From Stromatinia cepivora (taxonomy: Eukaryota > Ascomycota > Leotiomycetes > Helotiales > Sclerotiniaceae): 64,000 nucleotides of DNA. This document shows, in pieces, positions 11,609-23,223 of this stretch; within the stretch, counting starts at the first letter, position 1; every line of letters begins with the position of its first letter. The notes below the pieces were generated by a model. It ran no database searches and was not told the origin of the DNA. It worked only from the letters and a program-made list of their open reading frames with translations. The translations under genes were made by a program, and so were the position numbers. Where the stretch lies: the NCBI GenBank assembly GCA_014898415.1, contig RCTD01000038.1, positions 248,001 to 312,000 on the forward strand, written 5' to 3'.

Positions 11609-12684
11609 CTTTTATATTTTATAATTTCAAAATATATCTATTAATATTTTAGATTTTAAAATTTATGATAGTTTATAAAAAGAACAAATTTTTTTTAAAA
11701 AAAATGAAAATATCTTTTTGATATCTATTATTTTTAATTTATATTTTATTTTTTCTATACAAATTTTATTATTTGATAAATTGAAATAACAAATAATTTA
11801 GTATATTTTATAAATTAATTTATTGAATTACAAAATATTATACAAAATCTGTTCTTTTACTGCTGAATATATTTTATAAAAAAGGGAAGATTATTCGAAA
11901 GAAAAGAGAGAATTATTCAATAGATTGTGATTGCCGATACAGCCCTAAAGGCTTCTACTTGCTGAAATTGTTCTATGCTTCGGAGGACCTAGAATCTCAG
12001 CCAAACGGATCTTTATGGCTAGGAAGTAATTCCTGGATTAGCTGATTGGGGTCTTTGTGTTGTTTGTCTGATATGAGATATTGATTGTTCTCCTTTATAC
12101 CCGAGTTCATCTAATGGGGACATGAAAGATGTTGTGCTTCGGTGCTGCCCCAACTATGACACAGGATGACAACATTGAGGGGACAGTAACCGAGTGATAG
12201 CACCCAATGAATTACTAATCTTGTACTCTGTCCATTGAATCTATTAAATTTGTAACCTCGGATATGTCTAATCTATTTACTTAGACTTCAGTGTCATGGT
12301 CCCTGTGCATTAACATGGCATTCACGGTCATAAAGTCACACAACTAGTGGGGCATTTTCGTCTGATGTCTCATTTGGTGATACAAGACACAAAAATCAAG
12401 CGCTGGCCCACGTTACTTAATATTGGCATTCCCGATGTCAAAGTCGGCTGTATGGTTTTTGAAAAGATAAATGGAAGCAACGTTCCTTTGCCTAGTTACC
12501 ACATCTTGGTACTAGATGCTCTGAGGCAATGTTATAGACTGACTTTGATCCCGCACTTGGGTTTTAATTCCCTCCATTACTTCTTGTCATTTTTGTTTAC
12601 TGCACATAGAAACAACCGTCATTGGCAAAGCGCTTTGGATCGAGACTTGATGAATCAACCAACGACCTACATCTAAGCTTCAGA
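11609..12684. other. Transition from AT-rich to normal-composition DNA
   Basis: Composition changes abruptly near 11,880-11,930 from strongly AT-rich to ordinary. An open frame of 109 codons at 12347-12676 has no recognisable domain and I do not call it a gene. Part of this segment should be the promoter of the secreted-protein gene that follows. Confidence 0.5.
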
Positions 12685-13103
12685 ATGTACCCACTTTATA
12701 TCCTCATTCTAGTCTCAACGGCTATTGGGGTTGTTTTTGCCATACCTGTTTCGGTAAGAATTTTGCTTCTAATCTCATTTCCATTAGATGATATAGTGTT
12801 TGATGAAAGCTATTTACAATGCACTCGAGCAAATTGCTAACCTGTCCAAGAGACCTCCAACATCCAGTGGTAACAATATTACGTACAGCGAAAATGCCCA
12901 AATTGTGAGTATCATTAGAATTCCCGCCACTAATTCCTCAAAAGACTACTAATAATCATTCCCCGTTCCAGGAATCGCATTTGTCAAAACGTTCATTCGA
13001 CTCCGATGCAATTATTGAATGTCTCCAGGGGTTCACGCCAAAAGGTGGCAGTCGGATAGTCAAATGTGTCTCTATTCACCCCAAGCCAGAAAAGCATAGT
13101 TGA
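12685..13103 (+). CDS. Small secreted protein with two LSKR sites (effector-like)
   Basis: The model has three exons: 12685-12753, 12797-12904 and 12972-13103, giving 102 residues. Intron 2 is textbook (GTGAGT, CTACTAATA branch, CCAG). Intron 1 is short (43 bp, GTAAGA to ATAG), and the nearer AG at 12787 would give an immediate stop. The start gives a clear signal peptide, with a hydrophobic run and likely cleavage after Ala19 (VFA). The mature part has Cys24, Cys76 and Cys91 and two identical LSKR motifs (residues 39-42 and 63-66), the type of dibasic site cut by Kex2 in the Golgi. I recognise no family. It lies about 0.8 kb from the AT-rich border, a common place for fungal effector genes. 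Function unknown; the gene itself is inferred from frame and splice sites. Confidence 0.6.
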
Positions 13104-14732
13104 GAATTTGATCAGGATATAGACTGGAAAGTGGGGGGGATTGAGGGCATTTTCTTAATTCAGTAGAATGCCATGAACTTTCCAGGATTTAGGGAATGAT
13201 GCTAGAGAGTGTTGAGTGATTGGGACTCAGACTGTGAGCTGGGGCGAATTGTATGAAATCTGGATTTTGTAAATTTATGCCGAAAATAATTAGGGAAGCT
13301 GTATATTACGCCGCTACAATCTCAGATCACATGAAAATGATCTAAGGACTAATAGAAAGGCTATAATGGTTTCTATTAAGGATTAAATAAGGATTTAATA
13401 AAATTAATATAACAATATCGTATTATATAATAATTAATAATATAAAATACTAATAAATATAATCTTGAATACAAAACTTCATAATAAGGAAATCATTTTT
13501 GATTATATAGATATTCATATCAAATATCCTAACAATTTTACCAATCCTCTTTATAAAAGGCCTAATAAAACCTAATAAATTTCATATAACCTTTTCTAAT
13601 TAAACTATTTAGTTCTATTATATTATTAATTGTCAAATCTAAGGTCCTAAAGTCTTTACTTAATCACGAACTACGGAATCAGATAATCATGTGACGTTCT
13701 AGGTGAATTATTCAAGGGCTGGCCTGTACATATGCCGAGACTATTTGTTGAAGAATGATGTCTAAAAGCGAGAAGTTATGAAGTATGGTGGAAGATGATG
13801 GATGGTAATAATGAAATGCAAATCAAAATTCACTTTAAACAATGAAACATAAACTTAATATAATACGATAGAAATCTGTTATATCCTCATCTCGATGAGA
13901 AGGTTATACTACTTTAATTGATGATCAGGCATTTAGTTTATGTAACACAATTCCAGCGGTGGATCATTGGTGATATTTCTGCACCATGTCCTGACCGTGC
14001 AAACATGGTGACAAAGTCGCAGCTAGATCATATTGATCGATATCTCTTTTTGCGAGAGTTGCCTTCTTGTTACCAATTACACTCGTTGCTCATGTCATAT
14101 TGTCACTCATAGCTTTCGCGCGAACTTTGTGGAGAAAAAAAAGGAATCTCACACTTGTCTTTCGTTCTTCGTTACCCTCGATAAGTGGATGTACCGTTTT
14201 GTCAAGCTTCTCTCGAATAAATAATTGTGACTTAACGTAGTTACAATAGTACTTGCAGGTGATCGTCGTATTTAGGGGTGTCTTGAGAATGAGGTTAGAA
14301 AAGAATAGACATGAACAACTTCAAACTAAATTTATCCGCCCGCACTTCATGTCGCTCCTGGGTCTCAAAGACTACTTCTTGATCATATGCGGAATGAGAA
14401 CTGTCAGCTAAAGACCTCGGGGAAGGGAAGAACAAGCCTCAAACCATTGTCAATGTCCCAGATGTTAAAATAGTATAGAAATTGTTATAACAAAAGCTGA
14501 GACAGTACTCTCCACATACCTAGTGGCTCAAAAACACAAAACTCTGAGCCGAACATTTTGAGCGGCAGTCACCAGATACTGCGAACCCTTTGGATAATAC
14601 AGAGTTGCGTCGCGAAACAAGCTAAGATGATGTTGACTAAATGTCCGGACCCCGCTCAAAGATTAAGATATGATTTATTTTAGCCAATTCAACACCATAT
14701 AATAATACATCAAGGTCGGTATGACCCGCATC
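13104..14732. other. Intergenic, with an AT-rich decayed patch
   Basis: Positions 13,370-13,640 are AT-rich and look like a short decayed repeat. The rest has normal composition. Short open frames at 13918-14224 overlap each other and show no family likeness. I see no gene. Confidence 0.5.
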
Positions 14733-16148
14733 TCAAACACCCCTCATCTCCGTATCCACAATTTCACCAATTTCTATCCCAGGATCATCGATAACATCCT
14801 CAATTATGAAATCGTCCGGCATCGTGAAAACTTCCAACGAATTTTGTGCATTCTCATCCGTATGCCACTCTGCAGCATGCTGATTATAGTTCTTTTCGTA
14901 GCATTCCTCCGAGCAGAAAAAAGCCTTGTGTCCACTGGCCAGGCAGACTTTGCACAAACCCATTCCATCATAAGTTTCATCCCCATCCGCACCGAGTTCC
15001 GAAAGACAACAATCTTTCCAATGGGCACTCAGGCAGTAATGATCAGCTTTATCGTGAACTTCGTGATCCAGAAGCGCATGAGCGGGACAACAATAATAGG
15101 ATCTTTTATGATCCCTATCTTCTGGTACCTTTGACGCAATCCAATCGCATAAAACACATTGTATTGCACCTTCTGGTATGGTTAAGTCCACATCCTCATC
15201 GCAGCCATCGTATGAGCAAAGGGTCTTGCTCTCTTTTGCCACCTGCTGATGGTGTTGGTATTTAAGGGAATCTTTCTCAGCTTTCTTTGCTTTCGCCTTG
15301 AGTTGAGCAGATTGGGCGAGAATAAGTTCATTCAGACGGTGTTGGAGCTGCGCTATTTCGGATTCTTTCGTACGAGCATTCTCTTTCTTCATGGCGGCAA
15401 CAACCTCATCGTGTGGAATCTTATTTTCAAACATACGCGCATATTTATTTTTGAAGTTTCGTACGCTGGCGGAGTCCGATTCTAGAGGGCTGCAGTAATA
15501 TGTGATGTAAAGTGGGATTCGTTGTTTATTGATAGTAGTGTTGTGAAGGTGAAGGATGAAGTCTACCTGATTCGGATCTGGGCATGTCTTGATGTACTCA
15601 ATTAGGTAAGCATTTAGGACTTTTGAGACATCCACCCCTTCATCCAGTTCCATAGAAATACGGCCCTTAAAATCCATAACATCTTCGGTATCGTCTGATT
15701 TGTGTGCACAAAGATCCCTCTTCAAATGTGCCCGAAATTCCCGGTCTACTCTTTTGTGGATATCGTCAAGACTGTAAACTTTAGGTTGTTCAAACATTGA
15801 CTGTAATTCAGTTTTATAGTCGAATAATTTAGAGTACCAGCGATCCAGATCATCTGACAGATACCAATCCTGATAGGCTTTGCGGATTTGACGATCCTTT
15901 CCAATACAGCTCTCGCAATCCTGGTGGTCACTGGTGTGTGGTGATGCAAAGGGGCTCTCGTAAAACTTCCTAATACTTTCAAGGGTCTTTTCGAAAGCTT
16001 CATGGTCGATACGATAGTTGTCTGAATGGGCAAGGCGCTCACCCAATGTGAGAGGATATGTCTGGCCTTGCGGTCTCAGCTCAAATGGAGTGTTACTGTG
16101 ATATAGGTCAGGAAACGCGTTGTCACGTGAATTATCGACTTACTCCAT
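14733..16148 (-). CDS. Cys/His-rich hypothetical protein with MYND-like C-terminus
   Basis: The main exon runs 16095-14733. The frame continues upstream of the first likely Met only as far as a splice acceptor at 16096. A 48-bp intron (16143-16096, GTAAGT, CTGAC branch, ACAG) joins it in frame to a 5-nt exon ATGGA (16148-16144). The product has 455 residues starting MDNTPFELRPQGQ. The middle (about 225-285) is Lys/Gln/Ala-rich and likely coiled coil. The C-terminal third (about 290-420) has many Cys and His in zinc-binding spacing, ending CKVC...FFCSEEC...H, which resembles an MYND or treble-clef finger. No enzyme motif is visible. It is divergent with SF3B5, 290 bp between the two starts. 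The frame is secure; function is unknown. Confidence 0.8.
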
Positions 16149-16438
16149 GACCACTTATCTCCGCTCCTCCTCGAAATTCAAGTCAACTAGGGACTAGAAA
16201 ACAGCCAGTCCATCCAGGAAGATAATTTGTATCAATACGTTGAGAATTCAGTTTGCGAAATATGAAAGAATTACTTTGTTGGCTGCTCAAATGTGATTGC
16301 AATCATAGCTGGGAATAGTGTCCGTTTAAAGCTAGCGGCCGCCGGATGAAAGACGGACCGGTCAATATCCAGTAACCCTTCTCTCTTGGGTGCGAGCTGC
16401 GATTCTTCTTCACTGGACAACCTATTAATCAAGACACA
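16149..16438. promoter_or_regulatory. Shared divergent promoter region
   Basis: 290 bp separate the start codons of the minus-strand Cys-rich gene and the plus-strand SF3B5 gene, so both promoters and 5' leaders must lie here. No TATA box is obvious. Calling it regulatory rests on position only. Confidence 0.5.
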
Positions 16439-16911
16439 ATGGTAAGCTTTTCTATAATTTACCTTTTTTTGGTTTGATCGCGGTAGGTTCGCGATCACAA
16501 AATCAAGATCAAATTCCTCATTTCACCTGAGCAACAGAGCCAAAGTAAACAACAAAGCCGCTAACACGTTCTTATGTGTAGGCCGACAAACTTCGCGCCC
16601 AGCAACAGCTCGAGCAGCTTCAGCAGCGCTATGTTGGAACAGGCCATGCTGATACAACAAGATTCGAATGGACGAGTAACATCCAGAGAGATTCGTATGC
16701 GTCGTATGTGGGACATCCGCCATTGTTGAGTTATATGGCGATTGGATTGGGAAGTCCAAGGGAGATTGTTAGGAAAAATATGATTGAGGTGTGTATTCCT
16801 TTTTGAACTCGTGTGCTTGCTTGGGCATATGGAGGTGGAAATGGAGAGGAGACTAATGTTGAACAGAAAATGATCCAACCGGTTGGAAAGCCGCCCGAGG
16901 TGCAAGATTAG
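16439..16911 (+). CDS. SF3B5: Splicing factor 3B subunit 5 (SF3b10)
   Basis: Three exons (16439-16441, 16582-16788, 16867-16911) encode 84 residues. The first coding exon is only the ATG. It is followed directly by GTAAGC, and the next exon begins GCC after TGTGTAG. The product matches the SF3B5/Ysf3 family along its length: LEQLQQRYVGTGHADTTRFEW near the start (20 to 40 residues from the N-terminus), DSYASYVGHPPLLSYMAI in the middle, and a short C-terminal tail. Human SF3B5 has 86 residues. It is a small structural subunit of the SF3b complex of U2 snRNP, which recognises the intron branch point. Introns of 140 and 78 bp. The identity is strong despite the tiny first exon. Confidence 0.92.
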
Positions 16912-17768
16912 GTGAACTCCTTGAGATGGGATCTGTGTATGGAGATTAGGGAAAGGTATGTTTGCGATTTCTGCAATACTTTGTCACTTGGAACTGGTTT
17001 TAAACTTTTATATAGGACGACCTTTGCTTCAAAACAAATAGGCTGGATCAAAGTATCAATGAAAGGAAGGTGTCAATGAAGGACACGCACAACGAATCAG
17101 GATAGGCTGGGGGTGGTGGAAATTATGTGCACTAGGCGTCATAATATGGTGTTCATGGCACAAACATATAATGGGAATCGAGATTGATTGATATCAGTTA
17201 GCATTGTCAGGGGAAACAAGTTTCATGAGACGTCACTTGCAGTTGAAGAAATACCACATCGGACACAACATCGCATTCGCAGAACCGCATTTCTCCCATA
17301 CTTCTTTTTCCGAATTCGTATTTCAACTGGTGGCAGGCCGATCACAATTCCCTGTAGGTCAATTTCATTCAACATGAATCGCGTATCGAACTCTTCTGCC
17401 AGGCTTGGGTCCAACTGCATGGGCTTGAATTCAGAGAGATTGGTTTAGCATGGATACCGCACAATCTTTCCCTTGCGCGAGGTCAATTGTGACTATGATG
17501 CAGACGCAACTTTCTACAATGTTTGTTTTTTGAGATTTTCATATGCGCTAATCAAATAAACGTTTTGTCTCCTCATCATTCAACGTCCAGGAGGATATTT
17601 GACAAAATCAATAAATGAACCAGATTGCTCTACCCTAGTATACAACAACTCCCATTCCGAGATGTGCACTACATTTCGCGGCCCTCCCATGTCCATAAAT
17701 CCATAAGTGATATCCGCAAACTAACGCCTCACAATCACAAATTCCATTATACCAAATGCATTGACTGA
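16912..17768. other. Intergenic, no gene seen
   Basis: Open frames of 65-86 codons overlap on both strands at 17188-17448. Neither shows a family resemblance or splice support. This is probably 3' flank of SF3B5 and of the Nse3 gene. Confidence 0.5.
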
Positions 17769-18906
17769 TTATTCATCATCATCATCCTCATCATCTTCGA
17801 CACCCGCTTCCCTTCTTGGCCTTCCTCTTTTAGAAACCCTCCTAGAGCTTGATCCCCCGTTTTCTTCCGGCGCCTCTGCCACGCCTCCACTCTCTCCATG
17901 GGTTGTCTTCCTCTTCCCTAGTCCTAAACTACGCTCCAACCGCTTTTCGAGATCTTCGGGAGCATTTTCACCATACACTTCCTTGACAAGCCCTTGCACA
18001 CCTTTCGTACCGATCTCCATTTTTCCACGAGGTCCTACTCTCCATTCGATTATCTCATCTCCGTCATTTTTCTCGACGGTTCTAGTTATGTAGTTTTGTT
18101 GCATCATTTTCTTCAAGATTAGAGTGGTCTTATCCATTGGCATATTTGTTTCCGCATTTAACTTTCTTAGTACGGACATAAGTTTGCTGTCAGTCATCGT
18201 AGAGTCAGGACTCAGCATTATTACGGAGACAACTGTCGTGTAAAATCCAATATATGTAGCTTCATCCCACTGGCTAACCACTTTCGAAGGTTGTATGATT
18301 GAGGGCGATCGGTATTCGATAGGAAGAACGCTTGTCAGTATATAGGAGGAAGCCGTCGTGGTTTTCGATTTTCTGCTGGCCTCCTCTGAAAGACAGCTTG
18401 GTTAGTTAGGAAAGCAAATGAGTTCGAGATCAACTGACTCAATCGCCCCTTGACAGTTACATTTTCTTTCACGGGTAGTTCCACCATTTCCATGCCAAAT
18501 ACTCTTCTTAACGAATTTTGTGCTGGTTCAAATATAGATTTAAAGGTTCTTGTTTGTGCACCGAGAACTTTCTCTTTGATACCGGTCCTAGTAATAGGCA
18601 ATCGTTGAAATTCGCACGCCAAAGCGTATCTAACCAGCTTCTTCACAACTTGATCCAAAGACTCCTCTCTATCCAGACCAATACCTTCGCCTCTTGTATC
18701 ATCTTCATCATCGTCCTCTTCTTCTTCGGAATCTGGTGTTATATGCCGCCGCCGCTGGGTGTTTCGAGGTCTTTCTTCTTCGGACTCTTCATCTTCTCTA
18801 ATTTGCTGGGATAATTAGCTTCAAGGAGCGGAGTTATCAGGGAAGGGAGGAGGGTAGAATGAAAACTTACCACTTGGCGTCCAACTCTTCGGGAACTGGA
18901 AGGCAT
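17769..18906 (-). CDS. nse3: SMC5/6 complex subunit Nse3 (MAGE-domain protein)
   Basis: Three exons (18906-18871, 18805-18439, 18385-17769) give 339 residues. Introns are 65 bp (GTAAGT...CCCAG) and 53 bp (GTCAGT...TTTCAG). The second donor is unusual, but only it keeps the frame. The N-terminus (to about 60) is charged and acidic. The MAGE homology region follows, with DQVVKKLVRYALACEFQRLP, then KVFGMEMVELP-type and YILTSVLPIEYR motifs, then winged-helix B to about 265. The C-tail is basic and then ends in an Asp/Glu run. Nse3 binds Nse1 and Nse4 and loads SMC5/6 on DNA during recombination repair. Met at 18924 or 18951 is an alternative start in the same frame. Confidence 0.88.
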
Positions 18907-19146
18907 ATTAGAAGTTCTACGCATAAATCTCTGTAGAGCCAAAATTATCAATGCCTGTGTATGATGTTACAATATTGAAGCTGGAGAAGATGAAATGATT
19001 TTGGGTAGACGCGGAAAAACTGATTGTCGGAAAAACTGACCGGCAAAAGTCGGCCGACTTCCCCGATCCTCAAAAATTATGAAGATTTCCACAAACAATA
19101 TGGAAGGCAGTTATAATCTTTCCTCGACGAATTTACAATCGCATAC

Positions 19147-22095
19147 ATGATTCGCCGACACATCTCTGCGGCGCATATATGCTTGAGATGCCAAATACGA
19201 TTGGGTCAGAGATCTCTGCCATTCTCGGCTCGGAGAGCGTACTCCACCGAATTGGCAGAAGATCACGAAGAGAATGGGCGAGGAACGTCAAACGGTCAAT
19301 CACAGCACAATGAAAGCCAAGGGGGCGGCGGAGACACAGAATTACCCTTCAACGGAAGGGGCGTGGAGGTAGCGAGGCCCATAGAACGGCCACCAGAACG
19401 ACATGACGATATTCTGGTCAGAAGACCCTATGTTGGCAAGCTTTCAAAGTCGAATCACGGCACCAAACATTTCAGCGGACCTAAACCCAAGTTCTATGGT
19501 CATACTGGAACCAAACAAGTTGGAGATAAGGTGACATTATCGGGGGTGAATGCGTTAGGGAAGAGTGCCCAAGTCCTTGTCTTGCGAGATTCGAAGTTCA
19601 AGTTTCCCAAAAAGAGAGTGAAGGGTTTTATTAATGAGAGTCCAACACCCGAGAGTATTGATATCTTGGCCAGAATTCAAAGCGAAAGAGGGATTATCTC
19701 TCTGCAAGATATCATAACGAACATTAATGAGTTTAGACCCGACAAGGAGAAAATACAGACATGGAGTGATTTCAACGACCTAGTGCAATCTTTGCAAAAC
19801 AGTTTTACAATTACTCAATTGAGAAAGTACATCAAGTCATACCCAGCAGGTGAAAGGATGAAGAAAGTTCCGTCTCTTGGAGTTGGAATTCTATACGACG
19901 AGAACGCAATTTCGCGAGCCACTCCCTGGGTACCAGAAATCTCTCCAATCAGCCAGTCAATTGATGATAGCCCTATGCGGGGATATTCTGCGTCATCCTA
20001 CAATGAAAAACAAAACCTTGCAGTCAGAATTTTGAGGGAATGCTGGCAATTGGAGGTTCCAGAACTTGTTGAAGGGATTGGTGAAGTCGAAATCCAGGTT
20101 CAAATAAAGGACCTGGACTTTCTAACAAGTGCGTAAAGAAAGTCTTTGTTTCTTTCTGCGATTGAGCTGATGTAGTGTGATTTTAGCTCAAGGATACCTA
20201 GAATCTTTGATCAAACGATACTATCTGAACGAGCCTGAAAAAATCCAAATATATCGACCTCGTCAAGTTCTACGTATCACCTCGAGCCGAGAAAAATCTG
20301 CCCTTATCATCGCCGAGATTCAGGATGGAGTTCGAAGTATTAGTCGCGAGGAATTTCGGTTGAAGGAATTATGCCCCCCTCATTTACTCAGGGGCTGGGA
20401 GGCCAGGACTCTCACTCCGGAAGTGTTGACTAAACTTGGTGAATTGACGAAAACGGATATCAGAAGGCTGCCACTCCGAGAGCCTATTGTTAGTGCTCTT
20501 CACTTTGCCCCTTATCGTCTCTTACTGATGATCTGCAGCTTTTAATTTCATCCACGGTCACCGACCGAAAATCTAATTTGTCAAGACGGGCCGATGTGGT
20601 GAGACGCTTATTACTGAATCTAGCCCGGTTCGATAAAAACAATCAGCATGCAAGGAAAATTGGATTGCGAGACTTTGAAGAGTCTTCTCACCAAGTTAAC
20701 CTACCTGGAGGTTTTGTTCGATTTCCAGGGTCGCGCGAGCTTTCTTGGCACGAAAAGCTACGTACATGGAGTCGATGGACTTCGGCCACTCCTAAGTCTA
20801 CAGAAGAGATCCATCTACCTGAAAAGGACCAGTACACATTTCCTTTTCCAACTGTTGGCGTAAAACTATCTGGGGAACGGCAGCCAGACCCCGACCCTCG
20901 AGGAGCTGAATTTTTATGGTCTCATGAGTATTCAGCCACCACCTCGATTAAAGCCGGAACGATTCTACACAATATAACTAGTCACCGAATTGGCAAGTAT
21001 ATTGAGGATGACGCAAAGCCTTCACGGGGTCAGCCCACAATATCTTCCGACACAACATTGAACATGAACAGCCTAAAAACCGAAATGGATAGTGGATCAC
21101 TCCGAATATTTTCAACTCAAGCCCCGAATCTCTCGGGACTTTTTCAATCGGGTCATATCGCAAAAGGCCTGGCTGAACAGGCTGACCAAGAAATTGTCAT
21201 GCAATTCAAACCTAATCCATGGGCTCTGTGTCCAAATGGCGAGCCACTTGGACCCTCCGCTTTCGATGACTTCCCTCCAATAGAGATGTCTTTCAGTCTC
21301 AATCGAGAATCCTATGAAGTAAAGTTTCGGGAACTTCATGCTATTGTTTCTACTGAGATTGCAGATCTAATGCTCCCTGAATTCAAAGCAGACCTTCAAT
21401 TTGAGAGGAAAATTCGTTCAAGGATGTTATTTGAAGACTCTAAACCAGATGGTGGGCAGGATGAGTTAAACTCGGCTGCAACCGCTGTAACGGATTTCAT
21501 TAAGAATTCTCAGCTAGACCTAACAAGTGACCAGCAATTGGAAACCCCACCAAAACTAGTTCTTCCTCTCGCTAGACATCTATGCACTGAAAAGAGTTGG
21601 AATCGCATGGGAGGCAAACCGCAACTGGGTGTGAATATTGAATACTTGTTCGCCAAGCTCGAATACAGAAAGACAGCAACTTACAATTTTGACAATCACG
21701 AAATACGCTGCACGAGTGTTGAGGCTGGAAAAGCTGGTGGTTCACATCTGGAACTGAGCCTTACATCTCGATCGATGCCGAATCAGGATGAAGTCAACCA
21801 CACTATGAAGACGGCGTTGAAGATGGTACAATTGATGGATATGAAGAATATTACAAGCGTTTATGGGCAGATGAGAGAAGTATTCGCAGAACGGAAAGAG
21901 CCAGTCTTAGGGCCTGATGATTTCAAATACGTGCCCAAGAGGCCGAGTGATTTTTTGGAAGTGAAAAGACATTATGAAGAGGACGAAGAGAAAAGATCTA
22001 GATTCGATAAGACACCAACGAAGGAGGACGGTGATCAATGGGTCGTGTTGCCGAATACGGCACGGGAATCTCGCCATTTTCAAGGTAGAGAATGA
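19147..22095 (+). CDS. SLS1-like mitochondrial inner-membrane protein
   Basis: Three exons (19147-20128, 20187-20488, 20539-22095) join in frame to give 946 residues. Introns are 58 bp (GTGCGT...TTTTAG) and 50 bp (GTTAGT...CTGCAG). The first about 35 residues (MIRRHISAAHICLRCQ..., rich in Arg/Ser, ending near ARRAYST) form a typical mitochondrial presequence. Motifs such as LGKSAQVLVLRDSKFKFPKKR and the general length fit the fungal SLS1 family (mitochondrial inner-membrane-bound regulator), which couples mitochondrial transcription and translation in yeast. I assign the family from memory of its layout, so the family name is less certain than the gene model. No catalytic motif is seen. Its start lies 240 bp from the divergent Nse3 start. 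Confidence 0.72.
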
Positions 22096-23223
22096 TCATG
22101 ATCTGAGGAAATTTTCAGCTTTATGAACTATGAACATTGTAAAACTTTGTAATATATAGCATCTATTGCATCATGAAAAATAAGGGGATCCGGAGTCATA
22201 CAGAACATAGTGGGCACTGCTGATGGGTCCTTTTTTTATAACTGTCCATAGGATTGCTTTACTGGATAGTAAATTACTACTCGTGAACACTCATACTCAA
22301 TAATATACACCTGCCCATGCCAAACATCTGATTTGCAAGTTCCCGGCACGCCTTAGTCTGGATTGATCGATGTTCTATATTACCAACGCAGTCTCTCACA
22401 TTTGTTTCTTTTCATAGTATTACGCTAAACCACGGAGCTCGTACAATTTATTCCACAATCCTTTGAGCTCGGAGTTTCTGGAGAATGTACCACTTTCTGC
22501 TCAGTCGTAAGATACGCAAGGCAAGAATTCGGGTTTTATCCTTCGTCTTCCTAGGAACATTTACAATAACTCCCGCCCTACAACTACCTTCTCTTGGCTC
22601 ATGGTTAAATGCGTAGAATCTGTCACCACCGGTGTCCAAATCTCGTTCTCTTGGAATCTCAATTTTCCCTTGAAATCTTGCGCTATAAAAGGGTACCTAC
22701 CACATTGGTAGTCTGGCATGGCCTCGGCACCCGAAGTGTGATAAGAGCATTGACGGGAAGATTGCCATCCACACACTTCGAGAATTTATTGCCCAATTTC
22801 TACCACTCCTATATGATAGCTTCACAGGCGTAAATACATGCTTCATGTAAAACAAATTCGAGATTTCACCGCCGTTTCCAAAGTATCTAAGTTAAATTCA
22901 AAATTTCCACACCTTTCAAGACCAATTAGCCATAGCTCGTCCATTCAAATAAAATGAGGTACAAATCAAGCAAGAAGCACAAAGTATAGATCCTAGTGGC
23001 CCATTGACGTGAACATGGGAAGTGGTGGTGGGAGCGTGGTCCTTGGAGATAGGGAGACGCATCATCCGGACATACAATATCCAACTCAATTGGGTCAGAG
23101 TGAAAAATGGCAGTTACGTGTGGGATCAGTATCATGCTCTGAAACAGGTGCAACTCAATACCATGAATACCCGTTGTGGGAAACAAGGTTAGGAGCCGGC
23201 CGATATGACGCGACCTAGATCTC
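22096..23223. other. Intergenic, no gene seen
   Basis: About 1.1 kb of ordinary composition. Overlapping minus-strand frames at 22448-22776 and 22926-23258 have no recognisable content. It probably holds the 3' flanks of the two converging genes. Confidence 0.5.

Noticed and set aside
1..12000. CRISPR array or bacterial operon
   Set aside because: Repeats here are LTRs, minisatellites and RIP products. Spliceosomal introns and fungal gene families show a eukaryotic genome.
12347..12676. 109-codon plus-strand frame before the small secreted protein
   Set aside because: No domain, no splice support and a poor start context. It is probably random in normal-composition DNA.
17188..17448. Overlapping 86- and 65-codon frames on both strands between SF3B5 and Nse3
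   Set aside because: Two mutually exclusive frames, neither with family likeness. They lie where 3' flanks are expected.
22448..22833. Three overlapping frames of 63-74 codons
   Set aside because: They overlap in different frames and strands and match nothing.
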